DNA of 27,787 bases, from contig DGSL01000011.1 in the NCBI GenBank assembly GCA_002393965.1, positions 1 through 27,787 of the forward strand. Reading direction: 5' to 3'. This DNA comes from Bacteroidales bacterium UBA4363 (GTDB lineage: Bacteria > Bacteroidota > Bacteroidia > Bacteroidales > Paludibacteraceae). The number at the start of each line of letters is the position of its first letter. The first letter of the stretch is position 1. The notes beneath the pieces are model-generated. The model saw only the letters and a list, made by a program, of their open reading frames with translations. It was not told where the DNA came from and made no database searches. The position numbers and the translations under genes are program-made. This document shows positions 16,810 through 25,271 of the stretch, one piece after another.

Positions 16810-16860
16810 TTTCCCGTAAGTCAGGGATGGGTCCTCGGCTAAGGTATGCATGACGGGAAA
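16810..16860. terminator. Possible weak shared terminator between manA and the SUMF1 gene
   Basis: TTTCCCGT (16810-16817) and ACGGGAAA (16853-16860) are perfect inverted arms, but the loop is 35 bases and no long T-tract follows. It lies in the 69-bp gap between two convergent genes, where a terminator is expected. Confidence 0.3.
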
Positions 16861-16868
16861 CTACCCCG

Positions 16869-18374
16869 TTAATATAGGATTTTCTCCACCCTTTTCTTTC
16901 CGTTCTTGTAGAAATCGACCTTAACGCCGCAACTTCCGATGTCGTTGCGGCCGCCGATGTTGAAGTACTGCGTCTTGACAATCGGGTTGTTTGCCTCTTC
17001 GTTTTCGATGTCCGTAGTTTCTTCTTCGTCCACTTTCGTTACGGTCAGCAGGTATTCGCTCTGATGCATGCCGTCTTCCGATCCGATGATGTAGGTGACT
17101 CCAGTCAGGTAGTCGTCTCCGTCAGTGATGACCGTTGCTCCGGACGAGGTCGTGTAATCGATATCGAGATTCGTCAGGTCGGAGTTCTTGTAAACGGTGA
17201 CGGTCACGGTCTTGCTCTCTTCGTCTATCACGGCTTCATGTCCGTCAACGGTCATCGAGGTCAGACGCGCATCGTCATTCAGGTCTGCGGTGACCGTTGC
17301 CGTGTATTCCTTGCTGTTGATGCCGTCTTCCGACGTTACCGTATAGACGACCGGATTGCTGAAGTCTTTGGTGTCAGGAGTCAGGGTCGCTCCGTCCGAT
17401 ATTTTGATTCTTGATTTTAGATTGGTCAGGTCCGTACCCTTTGGCAGACGTAGCACTATCTGGTCTCCGTCAATCACGGCTTTCCATTTTTCCACCGTGA
17501 ACTTCCGTATGTTCGAGAGCGAATTCTTTTCGGGCTCCAATACGAGCCTCATGCCGATGTCATAACCATAATAGGTATCCTTGTCCGCATGACGTCGCGC
17601 GACCCTCGATCTCTCTGCGTAGTAGTTGGCAAAACCGCCTCTGTTGTTATAGGACAAACCTTTCTGACATATCGGGTTCTCGTCATTGCCGTCCGCGGAA
17701 TAGAATTGATTCCACCACCTGTCCCTGCACCATTCCAGTACGTTGCCGCTCATGTCATACAGACCCAGTTCATTCGGGAGTTTCCCACGCACCTTTACGA
17801 CCATCCACGTCTTGTCTGACCGGGTCCAGGCTACGGACGTGGAGTCATCACTGCCTGCGAATCGCGTATATCCGCGATTCTCCCTTCCGCCTTTGGCTGC
17901 ATACTCCCATTGCGCTTCGGTCGGCAAAGCGAACTTTCGGCCGTTCAACTTCTCAGCGAGGAGCACATTCAGACTGTCCGCAAACACCTGAGCCAGTTTT
18001 CGGCTGATATGCAGCGCTGGATAGGCGTCTCCTTTGGGGGTCCTCTGACAGACTCCGTACTTCAGGAAGGTAGTGTCCTGACTGCCCATCACCGCCTCCC
18101 ATAGATCCTGGGTCACCACCGTCTCTCCTATCCAGTAGTCACCCATCCAGACTCGCCTGACTGGCGATTCATCCGGCAGGGCCATCGGGTCGTAGTTTTC
18201 GCCCTCTGGGTCTGTCTTCTGAGCTCCCATCAGGATGGAACCTCCATTCACGGCCACCATCTTGAATGTCACTCCGTTCACGGTGAAGTCCTCATTGATG
18301 ATTTCTGCCGTGCTGCGTAAGGACATTCCAAATACTGCGATCAGCATTATGATAATAGTCGTTCTCATCTTCAT
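16869..18374 (-). CDS. Secreted SUMF1/FGE-sulfatase-domain protein with two DUF5018-like repeats
   Basis: A 501-residue exported protein with a signal peptide at about 1-23. Residues 35-282 form a SUMF1-type (formylglycine-generating-enzyme fold) domain with LPTEAQWEYAAKGG at 150-163, NELGLYDMSGNVLEWCRDRWW at 201-221, RGG at 245 and GMRLVLE at 274-280. The paired active-site cysteines of true FGE are not evident, so sulfatase activation is unlikely. Residues 287-363 and 368-447 are two Ig-like modules of the DUF5018 kind (KGTDLTNL, DGATLTPD, NPVVYTVTSEDG; then NSDLTNLD, SGATVITDGD, TYIIGSEDG). A C-terminal tail (TQYFNIGGRND...GKKRVEKILY) resembles the short end motif common on secreted Prevotella proteins. 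Its ATG directly follows the Alg13-like stop with no gap, making it the last gene of the polysaccharide operon. Its exact job is unknown; a surface or periplasmic polysaccharide-associated role is inferred. Confidence 0.85.
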   Translation of the reverse strand: MKMRTTIIIMLIAVFGMSLRSTAEIINEDFTVNGVTFKMVAVNGGSILMGAQKTDPEGENYDPMALPDESPVRRVWMGDYWIGETVVTQDLWEAVMGSQDTTFLKYGVCQRTPKGDAYPALHISRKLAQVFADSLNVLLAEKLNGRKFALPTEAQWEYAAKGGRENRGYTRFAGSDDSTSVAWTRSDKTWMVVKVRGKLPNELGLYDMSGNVLEWCRDRWWNQFYSADGNDENPICQKGLSYNNRGGFANYYAERSRVARRHADKDTYYGYDIGMRLVLEPEKNSLSNIRKFTVEKWKAVIDGDQIVLRLPKGTDLTNLKSRIKISDGATLTPDTKDFSNPVVYTVTSEDGINSKEYTATVTADLNDDARLTSMTVDGHEAVIDEESKTVTVTVYKNSDLTNLDIDYTTSSGATVITDGDDYLTGVTYIIGSEDGMHQSEYLLTVTKVDEEETTDIENEEANNPIVKTQYFNIGGRNDIGSCGVKVDFYKNGKKRVEKILY

Positions 18375-18851
18375 TTAGGGTGTATTTCTGATCTCTCTTC
18401 GCAACGATTCCGTCAGGCTCTCCGAGGCTGTTTCGCCTATTTTCGCAAGACTTTCCAATGATTCCGTTTTGATCAGTTGCTCCAGTTCTTCTCGGTTCGA
18501 GGCCACATAGACCAGTCCAAGCTCCTTCATTTTTTTTGCCGTGGCCAGCTGATGCTCGTTCCGGTGTTCGCCCAGTGCCGCTATGCGGGGAAAGACTATG
18601 ATCGGTTTGTTCCGGCTCAGGGCGGAAAGTATGGTTCCCATACCCGCATGGGCAACAATGAGCCGTGCTTTCGTAAACAGTTGCTCGAACTCATCCGGCG
18701 GTACGAAGTCAATCGTTTTCAGGTGTTTCGGCTCGTAGGTGCCGTGACAGGTCTGAGCTACGATCTCTTCCTTCATGCCTCCGGCTATCTCGTCCATCAT
18801 CTCGATGAATCGGTCGAACGGTGCCTGTGTTCCTATCGTTACGAATATCAT
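18375..18851 (-). CDS. Alg13-like glycosyltransferase subunit (GT28 C-terminal domain; PssE/EpsF type)
   Basis: 158 residues consisting of only the nucleotide-sugar-binding half of a GT28-type enzyme. MIFVTIGTQAPFDRFIEMMD begins the first strand, and AHAGMGTILSALSRNKPIIVFPR (67-89) with EHRNEHQ (95-101) is the donor-binding region typical of Alg13, PssE and Cps14G. Such proteins lack an acceptor domain and work as a complex with an Alg14/PssD-type membrane partner, which is present two genes upstream. The reaction is transfer of a hexose or HexNAc from a UDP-sugar to a lipid-linked saccharide at the inner membrane; which sugar is not predictable here. It overlaps the preceding acyltransferase gene by 4 bp (ATGA) and abuts the following SUMF1 gene. 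Confidence 0.88.
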   Translation of the reverse strand: MIFVTIGTQAPFDRFIEMMDEIAGGMKEEIVAQTCHGTYEPKHLKTIDFVPPDEFEQLFTKARLIVAHAGMGTILSALSRNKPIIVFPRIAALGEHRNEHQLATAKKMKELGLVYVASNREELEQLIKTESLESLAKIGETASESLTESLRREIRNTP

Positions 18852-19276
18852 TTCTCTCGTTTTTTGATGAATCGTGCCGGATTTCCCGCCCAGACTTCAT
18901 GATCCGGAATGTCCTTTGTTACCACACTGCCGGCGCCGACAATAGCCCCTTCGCCTATCGTGATAGGCTTGCATATCGTCACGTTCCAGCCGATATGTGA
19001 CTTCCGCTTGAGGATGACGTTCCCGCTTTTGTACTTCCCGGTTGACGGATCCAGGTAATGCGTCAGGATACTGACTCCCTGAGTGATCCGCACCCCTTCT
19101 TCCACAACGATTTTCTCGGGGTACAGACTGTCAAAAACGACATGCTCACCCACGAAGACTCCCTTTCGCTCTTTTATATTCACTCCTCCCAGTTTGACCA
19201 ATATCGGACGCATCGTATGACCGGACATCGGCAAGTGCTGAAGATGCAGGAATAAGAATCGGAATAGCCGCTTCAT
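18848..19276 (-). CDS. Hexapeptide-repeat (left-handed beta-helix) acyltransferase, WcaF/serine acetyltransferase-like
   Basis: 142 residues with the hexapeptide pattern of LbH acyltransferases: GVFVGEHVVFDS, IVVEEGVRITQGVSILTHYLD with the likely catalytic histidine H73, HIGWNVTICKPITIGEGAIVGAGSVVTKDIP, and the usual end GNPARFIKK. It probably adds an acetyl group from acetyl-CoA to a sugar of the polymer repeat or its precursor. The ATG at MKRLFRFLFLHLQ is preferred; a longer frame would overlap the upstream gene by 64 bp and add residues with no family similarity. It sits 8 bp after the Alg14-like gene and overlaps the Alg13-like gene by 4 bp, so it separates two genes that are normally neighbours. 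Confidence 0.87.
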   Translation of the reverse strand: MKRLFRFLFLHLQHLPMSGHTMRPILVKLGGVNIKERKGVFVGEHVVFDSLYPEKIVVEEGVRITQGVSILTHYLDPSTGKYKSGNVILKRKSHIGWNVTICKPITIGEGAIVGAGSVVTKDIPDHEVWAGNPARFIKKREK

Positions 19277-19284
19277 AATCTTTT

Positions 19285-19758
19285 TTATTGTTGGATATTT
19301 AACACATTCCCGGCATAGCGGATGCTGTCCGAGGACAGGTCCTCCCACTGCGTATAGACGCAGGTGGCAAATTTCGCCGCCACACGCCCGCTGGCCGATA
19401 ACGTAGCCACATTGGCAATGCTGTCAACCCAGATGGTCTTGATTCCCATCATCTTCCCGACCGCCAGCGCCACCAAGCCTGGGGCCGCTCCCGTCGTCAG
19501 GATGACGTCGGGACGCATCTTTCGGAAGATCTTCCAATAAGAGAAGAACGCGGGAATCAACTTATACGCATCCCACCGGCTGAAGTCCGCGACCTGCTCG
19601 TAAGGATGACCATTGACCATGACACCACACTTCTCATGCGTACTGACGTAAGAGACGTCAAATTCCGATTCCAGCGTCCTGGTGATGCGCAACAACTGTA
19701 TCCAGTGACCTCCGATGGAGGCGACTGCCACTATTTTTTTCTTTCGGTCATTTCCCAT
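19285..19758 (-). CDS. Alg14-like glycosyltransferase subunit (PssD/Cps14F type)
   Basis: 157 residues matching the Alg14 family: IVAVASIGGHWIQLLRI (9-25), VSYVST, DAYKLIPAFFSYWKIFRKMRPDVILTTGAAPG (63-94), GIKTIWVDSIANV and a closing YAGNVL. By family knowledge it holds the acceptor site, binds the membrane and recruits an Alg13-like catalytic partner to make an active transferase. The ATG of MGNDRKKKIVAVASIGGHW is chosen. It overlaps the last 11 bases of the heparinase-like gene, implying coupled translation. The frame stays open upstream, but that stretch encodes the other gene in another frame and has no family features. Confidence 0.88.
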   Translation of the reverse strand: MGNDRKKKIVAVASIGGHWIQLLRITRTLESEFDVSYVSTHEKCGVMVNGHPYEQVADFSRWDAYKLIPAFFSYWKIFRKMRPDVILTTGAAPGLVALAVGKMMGIKTIWVDSIANVATLSASGRVAAKFATCVYTQWEDLSSDSIRYAGNVLNIQQ

Positions 19759-21646
19759 CTTTCTCGCTTTTTCTTGTTCCTTCCGTCCGGGAGGAGAGAA
19801 GAACACGCATCGTTGTCTCTTCGTTGGGGTTCAGCATTGCATGGATGTGGATAGCTGTGAAGCCCTTGTTCTGATTCTCATACGCGGTGGGCGGCGTCGC
19901 CGGTTTGATCTCCCACGTCGCCTTACGCACTCCCGACACATGCAAATATAGTGATTTACCCTTCTCCTGCAAACGCAACGTCTGGTCGTCCACTTTCTGA
20001 ACCTTTGCCCGTGTCATCATGGTCCATGTCATGACCGTCGGACGCGATTCGTTGCGGACGGAGTCCTCGGTCTGACAGTCTCCGTTGCCCTTCAGCGTGA
20101 CCCTGCGGACTACCCTGCGGACCTGACCTTCATATACCGGTGTCAGGTCCGAAACCACACTTTTCAACGTGTCCGTATCCACCACTTCCGAGATTTCCGC
20201 CTTTCCTCGTACCCATTGTTTCGATCCGTTGAAGGTCAGCGTGTTGTGCTGAAGGTTCCCGTATTTATACAGGTTCCATCGGTCCGACTCCTGACCCATT
20301 TTCCACATCCTGACACCCTGTTTTTCTATTTTGTTGTAGTTCTCCGCACCGAGGTCCTCTGCCCATCGCACTCCGTCTCTTTCGTATTGGAACGATCCGA
20401 CGTCCATATGTCCGTGACCCACGATCGCCGTTCCCAGTTTGACGTTCACACAGCCGGCTTTGCTGTCCTCCCATCCGTTGCGCATGATCGCAATCGGATT
20501 GACTCCGTTCGCAGTCCAAACATTCTGGGTGGGCTTCTTCGGATGGTCAAAGCGGGCTCCCTCGCCGAAGAGCATCAGGAAAGGTGCGAATCGGTCCGAC
20601 CGCACCACGCCGTCCTTTTTCTTTTTGTATATTCTGATCTGGTTGTACAACAACTCTTCCCTGCCGGTTTTTCTGTAGAACCAGAAGGCGGCTGGTACGA
20701 AGTGCTGGACGTTGCTGTTGTCCGAGTAGTTGAAGCAGTTCAGCGACGGAGAATACACCTGGAGGTAATACTCGCCTGTCTTTAGGAATCCTTCCGACTC
20801 CGACAGACCGTAATCCGTACCGAAAATCGTCTCTAACGCAGCTATCTCCAACACGTTGTACGACGTTCCATAATACCAGTATCCGGGACCCTCCGGATAG
20901 GCGCCGTCAGGCGCATAGTTCTGCATCGAATGGCGGATGTTGCTGATCGAGCGGTTCACAATCTCGACAGCCAGCCTCGGCTCCTGCTCCCACACGGCAA
21001 GGGCGCCCAGCAGCATCGAGGCATGACACACCTGATTCCAGTTGGTCTTCTGCTGATTGAATGACTTGTTGTATTGCACATTCAACGAGGGACGCAGACC
21101 TTTCTGGATGATGGCGCGGCGTATCAGACCACGCTCCTTTTCGTTCAGTTCCTCATAGAGCCAGTCGTAGCCTAATGCCACGGCAGCCGTCATCTCTGCC
21201 ACGTCAAGGAAATGACCCGGATGCCAGTCCGCGAACTGACAGACATTGAGCATTTCAGCCTTGGCGTATTGCAGATACTTTCTTTCCTGGGTCATGCGGT
21301 AGGCGTACGAACAGAAGACGATTCGGCGGAACGACTCTCGCGAGACCGGCAACAGCCTTCTCCCCGTCAACACACGTTTCGACAGCGGCTTCGTGACGAT
21401 GGAGTCCGATTCGGATAGGAGGATGGCATGCACGCTCTGCCAGACCGAATCCTTTTGTATCATTTCGCTGATCTTGGCCTCGTCTCCCCGCTGGAAGATT
21501 AGACGCGGATGCCCGGGCAGGACCATGGAGGACCGCACGTATGCCTCTTCGGCAAACGATGTTTCCTGCGCGACGGACGGACTGAAAAACAACGCGAAGA
21601 TGGCACTGATCAATTGTACGTACAGGGGGATGCGCGACGGTTTCAT
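19748..21646 (-). CDS. Heparinase II/III-like polysaccharide lyase family protein
   Basis: A 632-residue exported protein with a signal peptide around 1-26. An alpha/alpha-toroid domain (about 45-350) carries NWNQVCHASMLLGALAVWE (202-220) and PEGPGYWYYGTSYNVLE (251-267), and is followed by a beta-sandwich domain with GHGHMDVGSFQY (410-421), WAEDLG (428-433) and HNTLTFNG (467-474). These match the active-site regions of heparinase-II-type lyases, including the H/D/H set that binds structural zinc, so catalysis by beta-elimination of a uronate-containing polymer is plausible. Its place in a biosynthetic operon suggests editing, length control or release of the home-made polymer rather than host glycan feeding; that is inference. 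It starts inside the end of the GT4 gene (4-bp ATGA overlap). Confidence 0.9.
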   Translation of the reverse strand: MKPSRIPLYVQLISAIFALFFSPSVAQETSFAEEAYVRSSMVLPGHPRLIFQRGDEAKISEMIQKDSVWQSVHAILLSESDSIVTKPLSKRVLTGRRLLPVSRESFRRIVFCSYAYRMTQERKYLQYAKAEMLNVCQFADWHPGHFLDVAEMTAAVALGYDWLYEELNEKERGLIRRAIIQKGLRPSLNVQYNKSFNQQKTNWNQVCHASMLLGALAVWEQEPRLAVEIVNRSISNIRHSMQNYAPDGAYPEGPGYWYYGTSYNVLEIAALETIFGTDYGLSESEGFLKTGEYYLQVYSPSLNCFNYSDNSNVQHFVPAAFWFYRKTGREELLYNQIRIYKKKKDGVVRSDRFAPFLMLFGEGARFDHPKKPTQNVWTANGVNPIAIMRNGWEDSKAGCVNVKLGTAIVGHGHMDVGSFQYERDGVRWAEDLGAENYNKIEKQGVRMWKMGQESDRWNLYKYGNLQHNTLTFNGSKQWVRGKAEISEVVDTDTLKSVVSDLTPVYEGQVRRVVRRVTLKGNGDCQTEDSVRNESRPTVMTWTMMTRAKVQKVDDQTLRLQEKGKSLYLHVSGVRKATWEIKPATPPTAYENQNKGFTAIHIHAMLNPNEETTMRVLLSSRTEGTRKSEKDGK

Positions 21647-22722
21647 AGCAGGGAGGTATAGATGGTTTTCAGGTGCTGCAAGACGTGGGCTGGCAGATAG
21701 GTCTCCACTTCTTTCTCGCCCTCCTGACCGTATCGGGACGCCAAGTTTCGGTCTTCTGCGAACGAGAGCATGGCAGTGGCTATCTCTTCAGCATTGCCCG
21801 GAGCGACCAGACACCCGTTCTTCCCTTCCTTTACCACTTCCGGGATGCCGCCGACCGGAGTCGAGATGACCGCACACCCATAGCTCATCGCTTCCAGGAT
21901 GCCGATCGGAAGACCCTCATTGAACGAGGGCAGGATATACACGTCAGCCCAGTTCAGCAACGATTTCTTTTTCTCGCCTCCTACCCATCCTTCGAATCGG
22001 ACGGTCTCTTCCAGTCCGTAGTCCCGGATGGTTTTGATCAGTAGTTCTTCGTTCTTGTTGCCGCCGATTCGCAACTCCAGCTTGCCTTCCATCTCGGCTT
22101 TGTGTATGTGGAGGGCCCTCAGGATGTCAAACACTCCCTTCCGTTCTCCTATCTCTCCCAGAAAGAGGAAGTGTACCTTACCGTCCTGCTCTCGATCTTC
22201 CGACTTTTCCGGATAGGCGGTGATGTTATGCAGGACGACCAGTTTGCTGCTTTCCACTCCGATGGATTCGAACCATTCCTTCCAGGATTCGGACAGGACA
22301 ATGACCCTGTCCGCCATGTTCAGGTTCCGGCATATCTTCTCTTTCTTGCTCGATTCGGCATAGAAGTCCTTGAATCGGGAGGCATGTACGTGCAGGATCA
22401 CCCGCTTCCCCATCCGTTTCCCTATACGTAGGAAACACGATTTTCTCCAGAACGAGCCGTCTGCCGCTGTGTGGATATGCAGCACCTTTATCCTTTTGTC
22501 GGTCACTAAACGGAAGACGGCCTTTACCAGCGCCGTGAGTGCATAGTAGAGCACTGACCATCGCTTCGACGATCGCCACGAGGCAATGTAATGGAACGTC
22601 TCGAAGTATGGCTCGTAATATTGGACCACCGAGGCCATTCCGCCTGGGGCGTGGTGTTTGTAGTACACCCCGATCATGAGCACTTGGTCACTTAGTGGCT
22701 GGGTGATGATGGGATTTTTCAT
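21643..22722 (-). CDS. Glycosyltransferase family 4 (GT-B fold)
   Basis: 359 residues of a retaining GT4-type transferase. The N-terminal domain has the PGGMASVV acceptor/donor loop typical of the family, near VLMIGVYYKHHAPGG. The C-terminal domain has VHFLFLGEIGERKGVFDILRAL, LRIGGNKNEE, YILPSFNEGLPIGILEAMSYGCAVISTPVGGIPEVV with the E-x7-E-like pair, and NGCLVAPGN. It likely adds one sugar to the undecaprenyl-linked repeat unit at the cytoplasmic face; donor and acceptor are unknown. It begins 1 bp after the pyruvyl transferase stop and overlaps the heparinase-like gene by 4 bp. Confidence 0.93.
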   Translation of the reverse strand: MKNPIITQPLSDQVLMIGVYYKHHAPGGMASVVQYYEPYFETFHYIASWRSSKRWSVLYYALTALVKAVFRLVTDKRIKVLHIHTAADGSFWRKSCFLRIGKRMGKRVILHVHASRFKDFYAESSKKEKICRNLNMADRVIVLSESWKEWFESIGVESSKLVVLHNITAYPEKSEDREQDGKVHFLFLGEIGERKGVFDILRALHIHKAEMEGKLELRIGGNKNEELLIKTIRDYGLEETVRFEGWVGGEKKKSLLNWADVYILPSFNEGLPIGILEAMSYGCAVISTPVGGIPEVVKEGKNGCLVAPGNAEEIATAMLSFAEDRNLASRYGQEGEKEVETYLPAHVLQHLKTIYTSLL

Positions 22723-22723
22723 A

Positions 22724-23899
22724 TCACGGTTCCTGTTTTAGGCTGTTTTGCAGAAATTGCAGCGAGTTCTCTCGTAGCGTCGTCAGCTTGCGGTCCACGC
22801 TGTCATAGTCAATGTCCGTACGAATGGCTTCTATCGCTCCGCCGTACAGGCGGTCTCCCAGACCGAGCAAACCCAACAGGCTGTCGATGCGCGAATTGCG
22901 GGAGTTCTTGCCTTTGCGGAAACGGTAGAACGTCATGAACTTCCGGTGAAAGAGGATGGAGAAGACCGTGCAGTGGAACGAATCGGTACACACATACGCC
23001 GCCTGACTGATTAGACGCACGAATCCGTTGGGATCGACCGCATAAGGAGCCTCATCGCCGAATCTTTCGTCCCGGGCTACGTACTCGTCCATGTGACGGA
23101 TGGTGACAATGCGACATCCCGTCTCTTCTTTCAGGCGTAGCGCCGCCCTGCGGCACTCTTCATTCCTGCCCAGGAAGTAACAGAAGATATAAGGGTCGTT
23201 CGCCTCCGTTTCTTTTTCTCCGATCTCTTCCTGCCATTCCTCCCGCGTCAGGAGCATCGTAGGATCGGCCACCACTTCCGCCTGCTTGTCGGACAGTTCT
23301 TCCACGATTTCCTTGCCCCTCCGCTCGCGCACGCCGATCTTCGAGAAGCGGTTCAGATAACCGCCGGTCTCCGACTTCTGAAAGTCCGGAATCTCTGACA
23401 CACCGAAACTGGAGGCATAGGCAATCTTCGGTACCCTGTCATCGACGAACAGGAGGTTGTAGAACCGGCTGTAGAGGCTGAGCGGCGTCCACACCTGGTC
23501 ACTGCCTACTATCACTCGGGAGTAGTTCTGCGATCCATTTTGTAGCGCATCATAGCCGTCATAGGTTCTGAAGTAGGGACATAGTTTCTCCTCTTTGTAG
23601 GCATTCACGGCTCGGGTCCGGATGTCTATGTCATGCGCATAACCTCGGTGCAGCAGTTTGTTCACTCGCTCTTTCACCACGCGTACCTTTCCGCCCACCG
23701 CTCCGCAGCGTAGCATCTGGATGGTAAGGTATGCCTTATCCCATAGCCTCAGGTGCTTCTTGTACTGTATGATTTCCGGGTCATAGCCCATGTCACGCAG
23801 TTTCCGCAACAGAGCATAGCCTTGCAACGACGTTCCGTAGTTGTTGTGGTTGCGGGCGTACGCCATCACATAGCCGATTTTTTTACTGCTCTTCTCCAT
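22724..23899 (-). CDS. Polysaccharide pyruvyl transferase family protein
   Basis: 391 residues of the PS_pyruv_trans family (CsaB, WcaK, EpsI relatives), which transfer pyruvate from phosphoenolpyruvate to form ketals on sugar residues, giving the polymer negative charge. Seen are NYGTSLQGYALLRKLRDMGY near the N-terminus, VIVGSDQVWTP in the middle, IAYASSFGVSEIP, VVADPTMLLTREEW and the C-terminal signature YVCTDSFHCTVFSILFHRKFMTF. It lies 6 bp after the Wzy-like gene. Some members of this broad family act as transferases of other kinds, so the exact modification is uncertain. Confidence 0.9.
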   Translation of the reverse strand: MEKSSKKIGYVMAYARNHNNYGTSLQGYALLRKLRDMGYDPEIIQYKKHLRLWDKAYLTIQMLRCGAVGGKVRVVKERVNKLLHRGYAHDIDIRTRAVNAYKEEKLCPYFRTYDGYDALQNGSQNYSRVIVGSDQVWTPLSLYSRFYNLLFVDDRVPKIAYASSFGVSEIPDFQKSETGGYLNRFSKIGVRERRGKEIVEELSDKQAEVVADPTMLLTREEWQEEIGEKETEANDPYIFCYFLGRNEECRRAALRLKEETGCRIVTIRHMDEYVARDERFGDEAPYAVDPNGFVRLISQAAYVCTDSFHCTVFSILFHRKFMTFYRFRKGKNSRNSRIDSLLGLLGLGDRLYGGAIEAIRTDIDYDSVDRKLTTLRENSLQFLQNSLKQEP

Positions 23900-23905
23900 C
23901 GTTTT

Positions 23906-25267
23906 TTAGTGTGTTTCCAGTGATTCTGTCCGTACTCGGAGTCCTTCCGACTTCTCTTCGCTTTCTCTCTCTTCCGACGGCTCATCGCCTTTCTCTCCGA
24001 CCGTGTTTGTCCATTGGATTCCCTGACGGTTCAGGCTGTAGAATAGACCCGCCATCGCCCATAGCATCAGCGAGTGTGGCGGTCCGGTGAAGGTTGACTT
24101 TCCGAATGTCCCGAAGAAACTGAAGATAAATAGGAATACAGGATAGATATAGCGCCTGTCCGTCGTGTCTTTCAGGTAACCTGCAATCGGTTCCTTGAAC
24201 GCTATCATCATCATCCAGACGTAGAGCAATGTTCCGATGAAGCCCGTCTCGCCCATTAGCATAGGCCAGAATCCGTCGTAGGCAAACGATGCGCCCATTT
24301 CCGGATTGATGCCATAGACATTGTCAATGCCGTAGTTGGCGTAGCTCTGACTGAACGTGTGTTGTATGGATATCGGCGAGGCGAAGCGTCCGAACCCCTC
24401 TCCGAGAGGGAATTTATCTTGCACGATCTGCACCGATGTTTTCATCAGGACGATACGCGCGATATTGTCGTTCTCTGCGTTGAAGTATTTCTCATAGTGC
24501 TCGGGCATCAGGGTTATGTAACTGACAAAAAGTCCGATGATAAACAACCCAGACAGGAGAAAAATCGACAGCCCGATCCGTTTGAACAGGGAGGTGAACA
24601 ACGCAACCAGAAAACCGAACATGTCTTTTATCCTCAGCGTCAGGAGAATCATTAGGGCGGACATTGCCTGCTTGAAACGCCCTCCGCCTAAGTAGTATTT
24701 ATAGTTGACGTAGAAGAGCAGACCAAAGAACGAGGCGTACGTGAAGCGGTTGTAGATTCCGCCGATCGATCGCAGTCCGAAAAGTCGTACTTCGTTCTCG
24801 TGTTGCGTGACCATGTTCAGCATGGGCCGGAAGTCGGGATAGAGTATGTCCAGGACGAAGCCTGCCAACGACAGATAGAAGATGATGTTGAACCGCCTCA
24901 GGAACGACAGCAACTGTTCTTTGGTGAAGTCATATTGACAGAAACACCAGTACAACAGCAAGGTGCGCACCGTATTGAATCCGCCCAGCATCGTCACCGT
25001 TGCCGAACTGCCGTTTACGTACCCGCCCAGACTTCCGGTAACGGTAAATCCAAGCAGAAGCAGGAGAAACTGAAACTGACGGACTTTTTTCTTATAGAGT
25101 ATCGTGAATACTGTCAGGAGGGCAATATAGACCTCATCCACCGTCATGACGATGCGGTGCAGGGTCGGCAGCTGCAGACACTCTCGCACGACCAACTCGA
25201 ACGACGCACACAGAAAGGCGACGAAGAAGGCATTCAATATGTACGACTCTACCCTTCTCTGTTCCAT
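23906..25267 (-). CDS. Wzy/O-antigen-ligase-like polysaccharide polymerase (multipass membrane protein)
   Basis: 453 residues with roughly ten hydrophobic segments, beginning at about 8-25 and ending near 400-420. A large periplasmic-type loop carries PLGEGFGRFASPISIQHTFSQ and ends in FWPMLMGETGFIGTLLYVWMMMIAF, the arrangement seen in Wzy polymerases and WaaL ligases. This supports block-wise polymerisation of lipid-linked repeat units at the periplasmic face of the inner membrane. The tail from about residue 420 is hydrophilic and charged (EKGDEPSEERESEEK). Being the only such gene in an operon of transferases favours polymerase over ligase. No Wzx flippase or Wzz/Wzc length regulator accompanies it in the window. 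Confidence 0.88.
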   Translation of the reverse strand: MEQRRVESYILNAFFVAFLCASFELVVRECLQLPTLHRIVMTVDEVYIALLTVFTILYKKKVRQFQFLLLLLGFTVTGSLGGYVNGSSATVTMLGGFNTVRTLLLYWCFCQYDFTKEQLLSFLRRFNIIFYLSLAGFVLDILYPDFRPMLNMVTQHENEVRLFGLRSIGGIYNRFTYASFFGLLFYVNYKYYLGGGRFKQAMSALMILLTLRIKDMFGFLVALFTSLFKRIGLSIFLLSGLFIIGLFVSYITLMPEHYEKYFNAENDNIARIVLMKTSVQIVQDKFPLGEGFGRFASPISIQHTFSQSYANYGIDNVYGINPEMGASFAYDGFWPMLMGETGFIGTLLYVWMMMIAFKEPIAGYLKDTTDRRYIYPVFLFIFSFFGTFGKSTFTGPPHSLMLWAMAGLFYSLNRQGIQWTNTVGEKGDEPSEERESEEKSEGLRVRTESLETH

Positions 25268-25271
25268 TTGC

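Noticed and set aside
16869..18374. Assignment as a sulfatase-maturing formylglycine-generating enzyme or as GldK/GldJ
   Set aside because: The FGE active-site cysteine pair is not evident, no sulfatase gene is nearby, and GldK/GldJ lipoproteins lack DUF5018 modules and this operon context.
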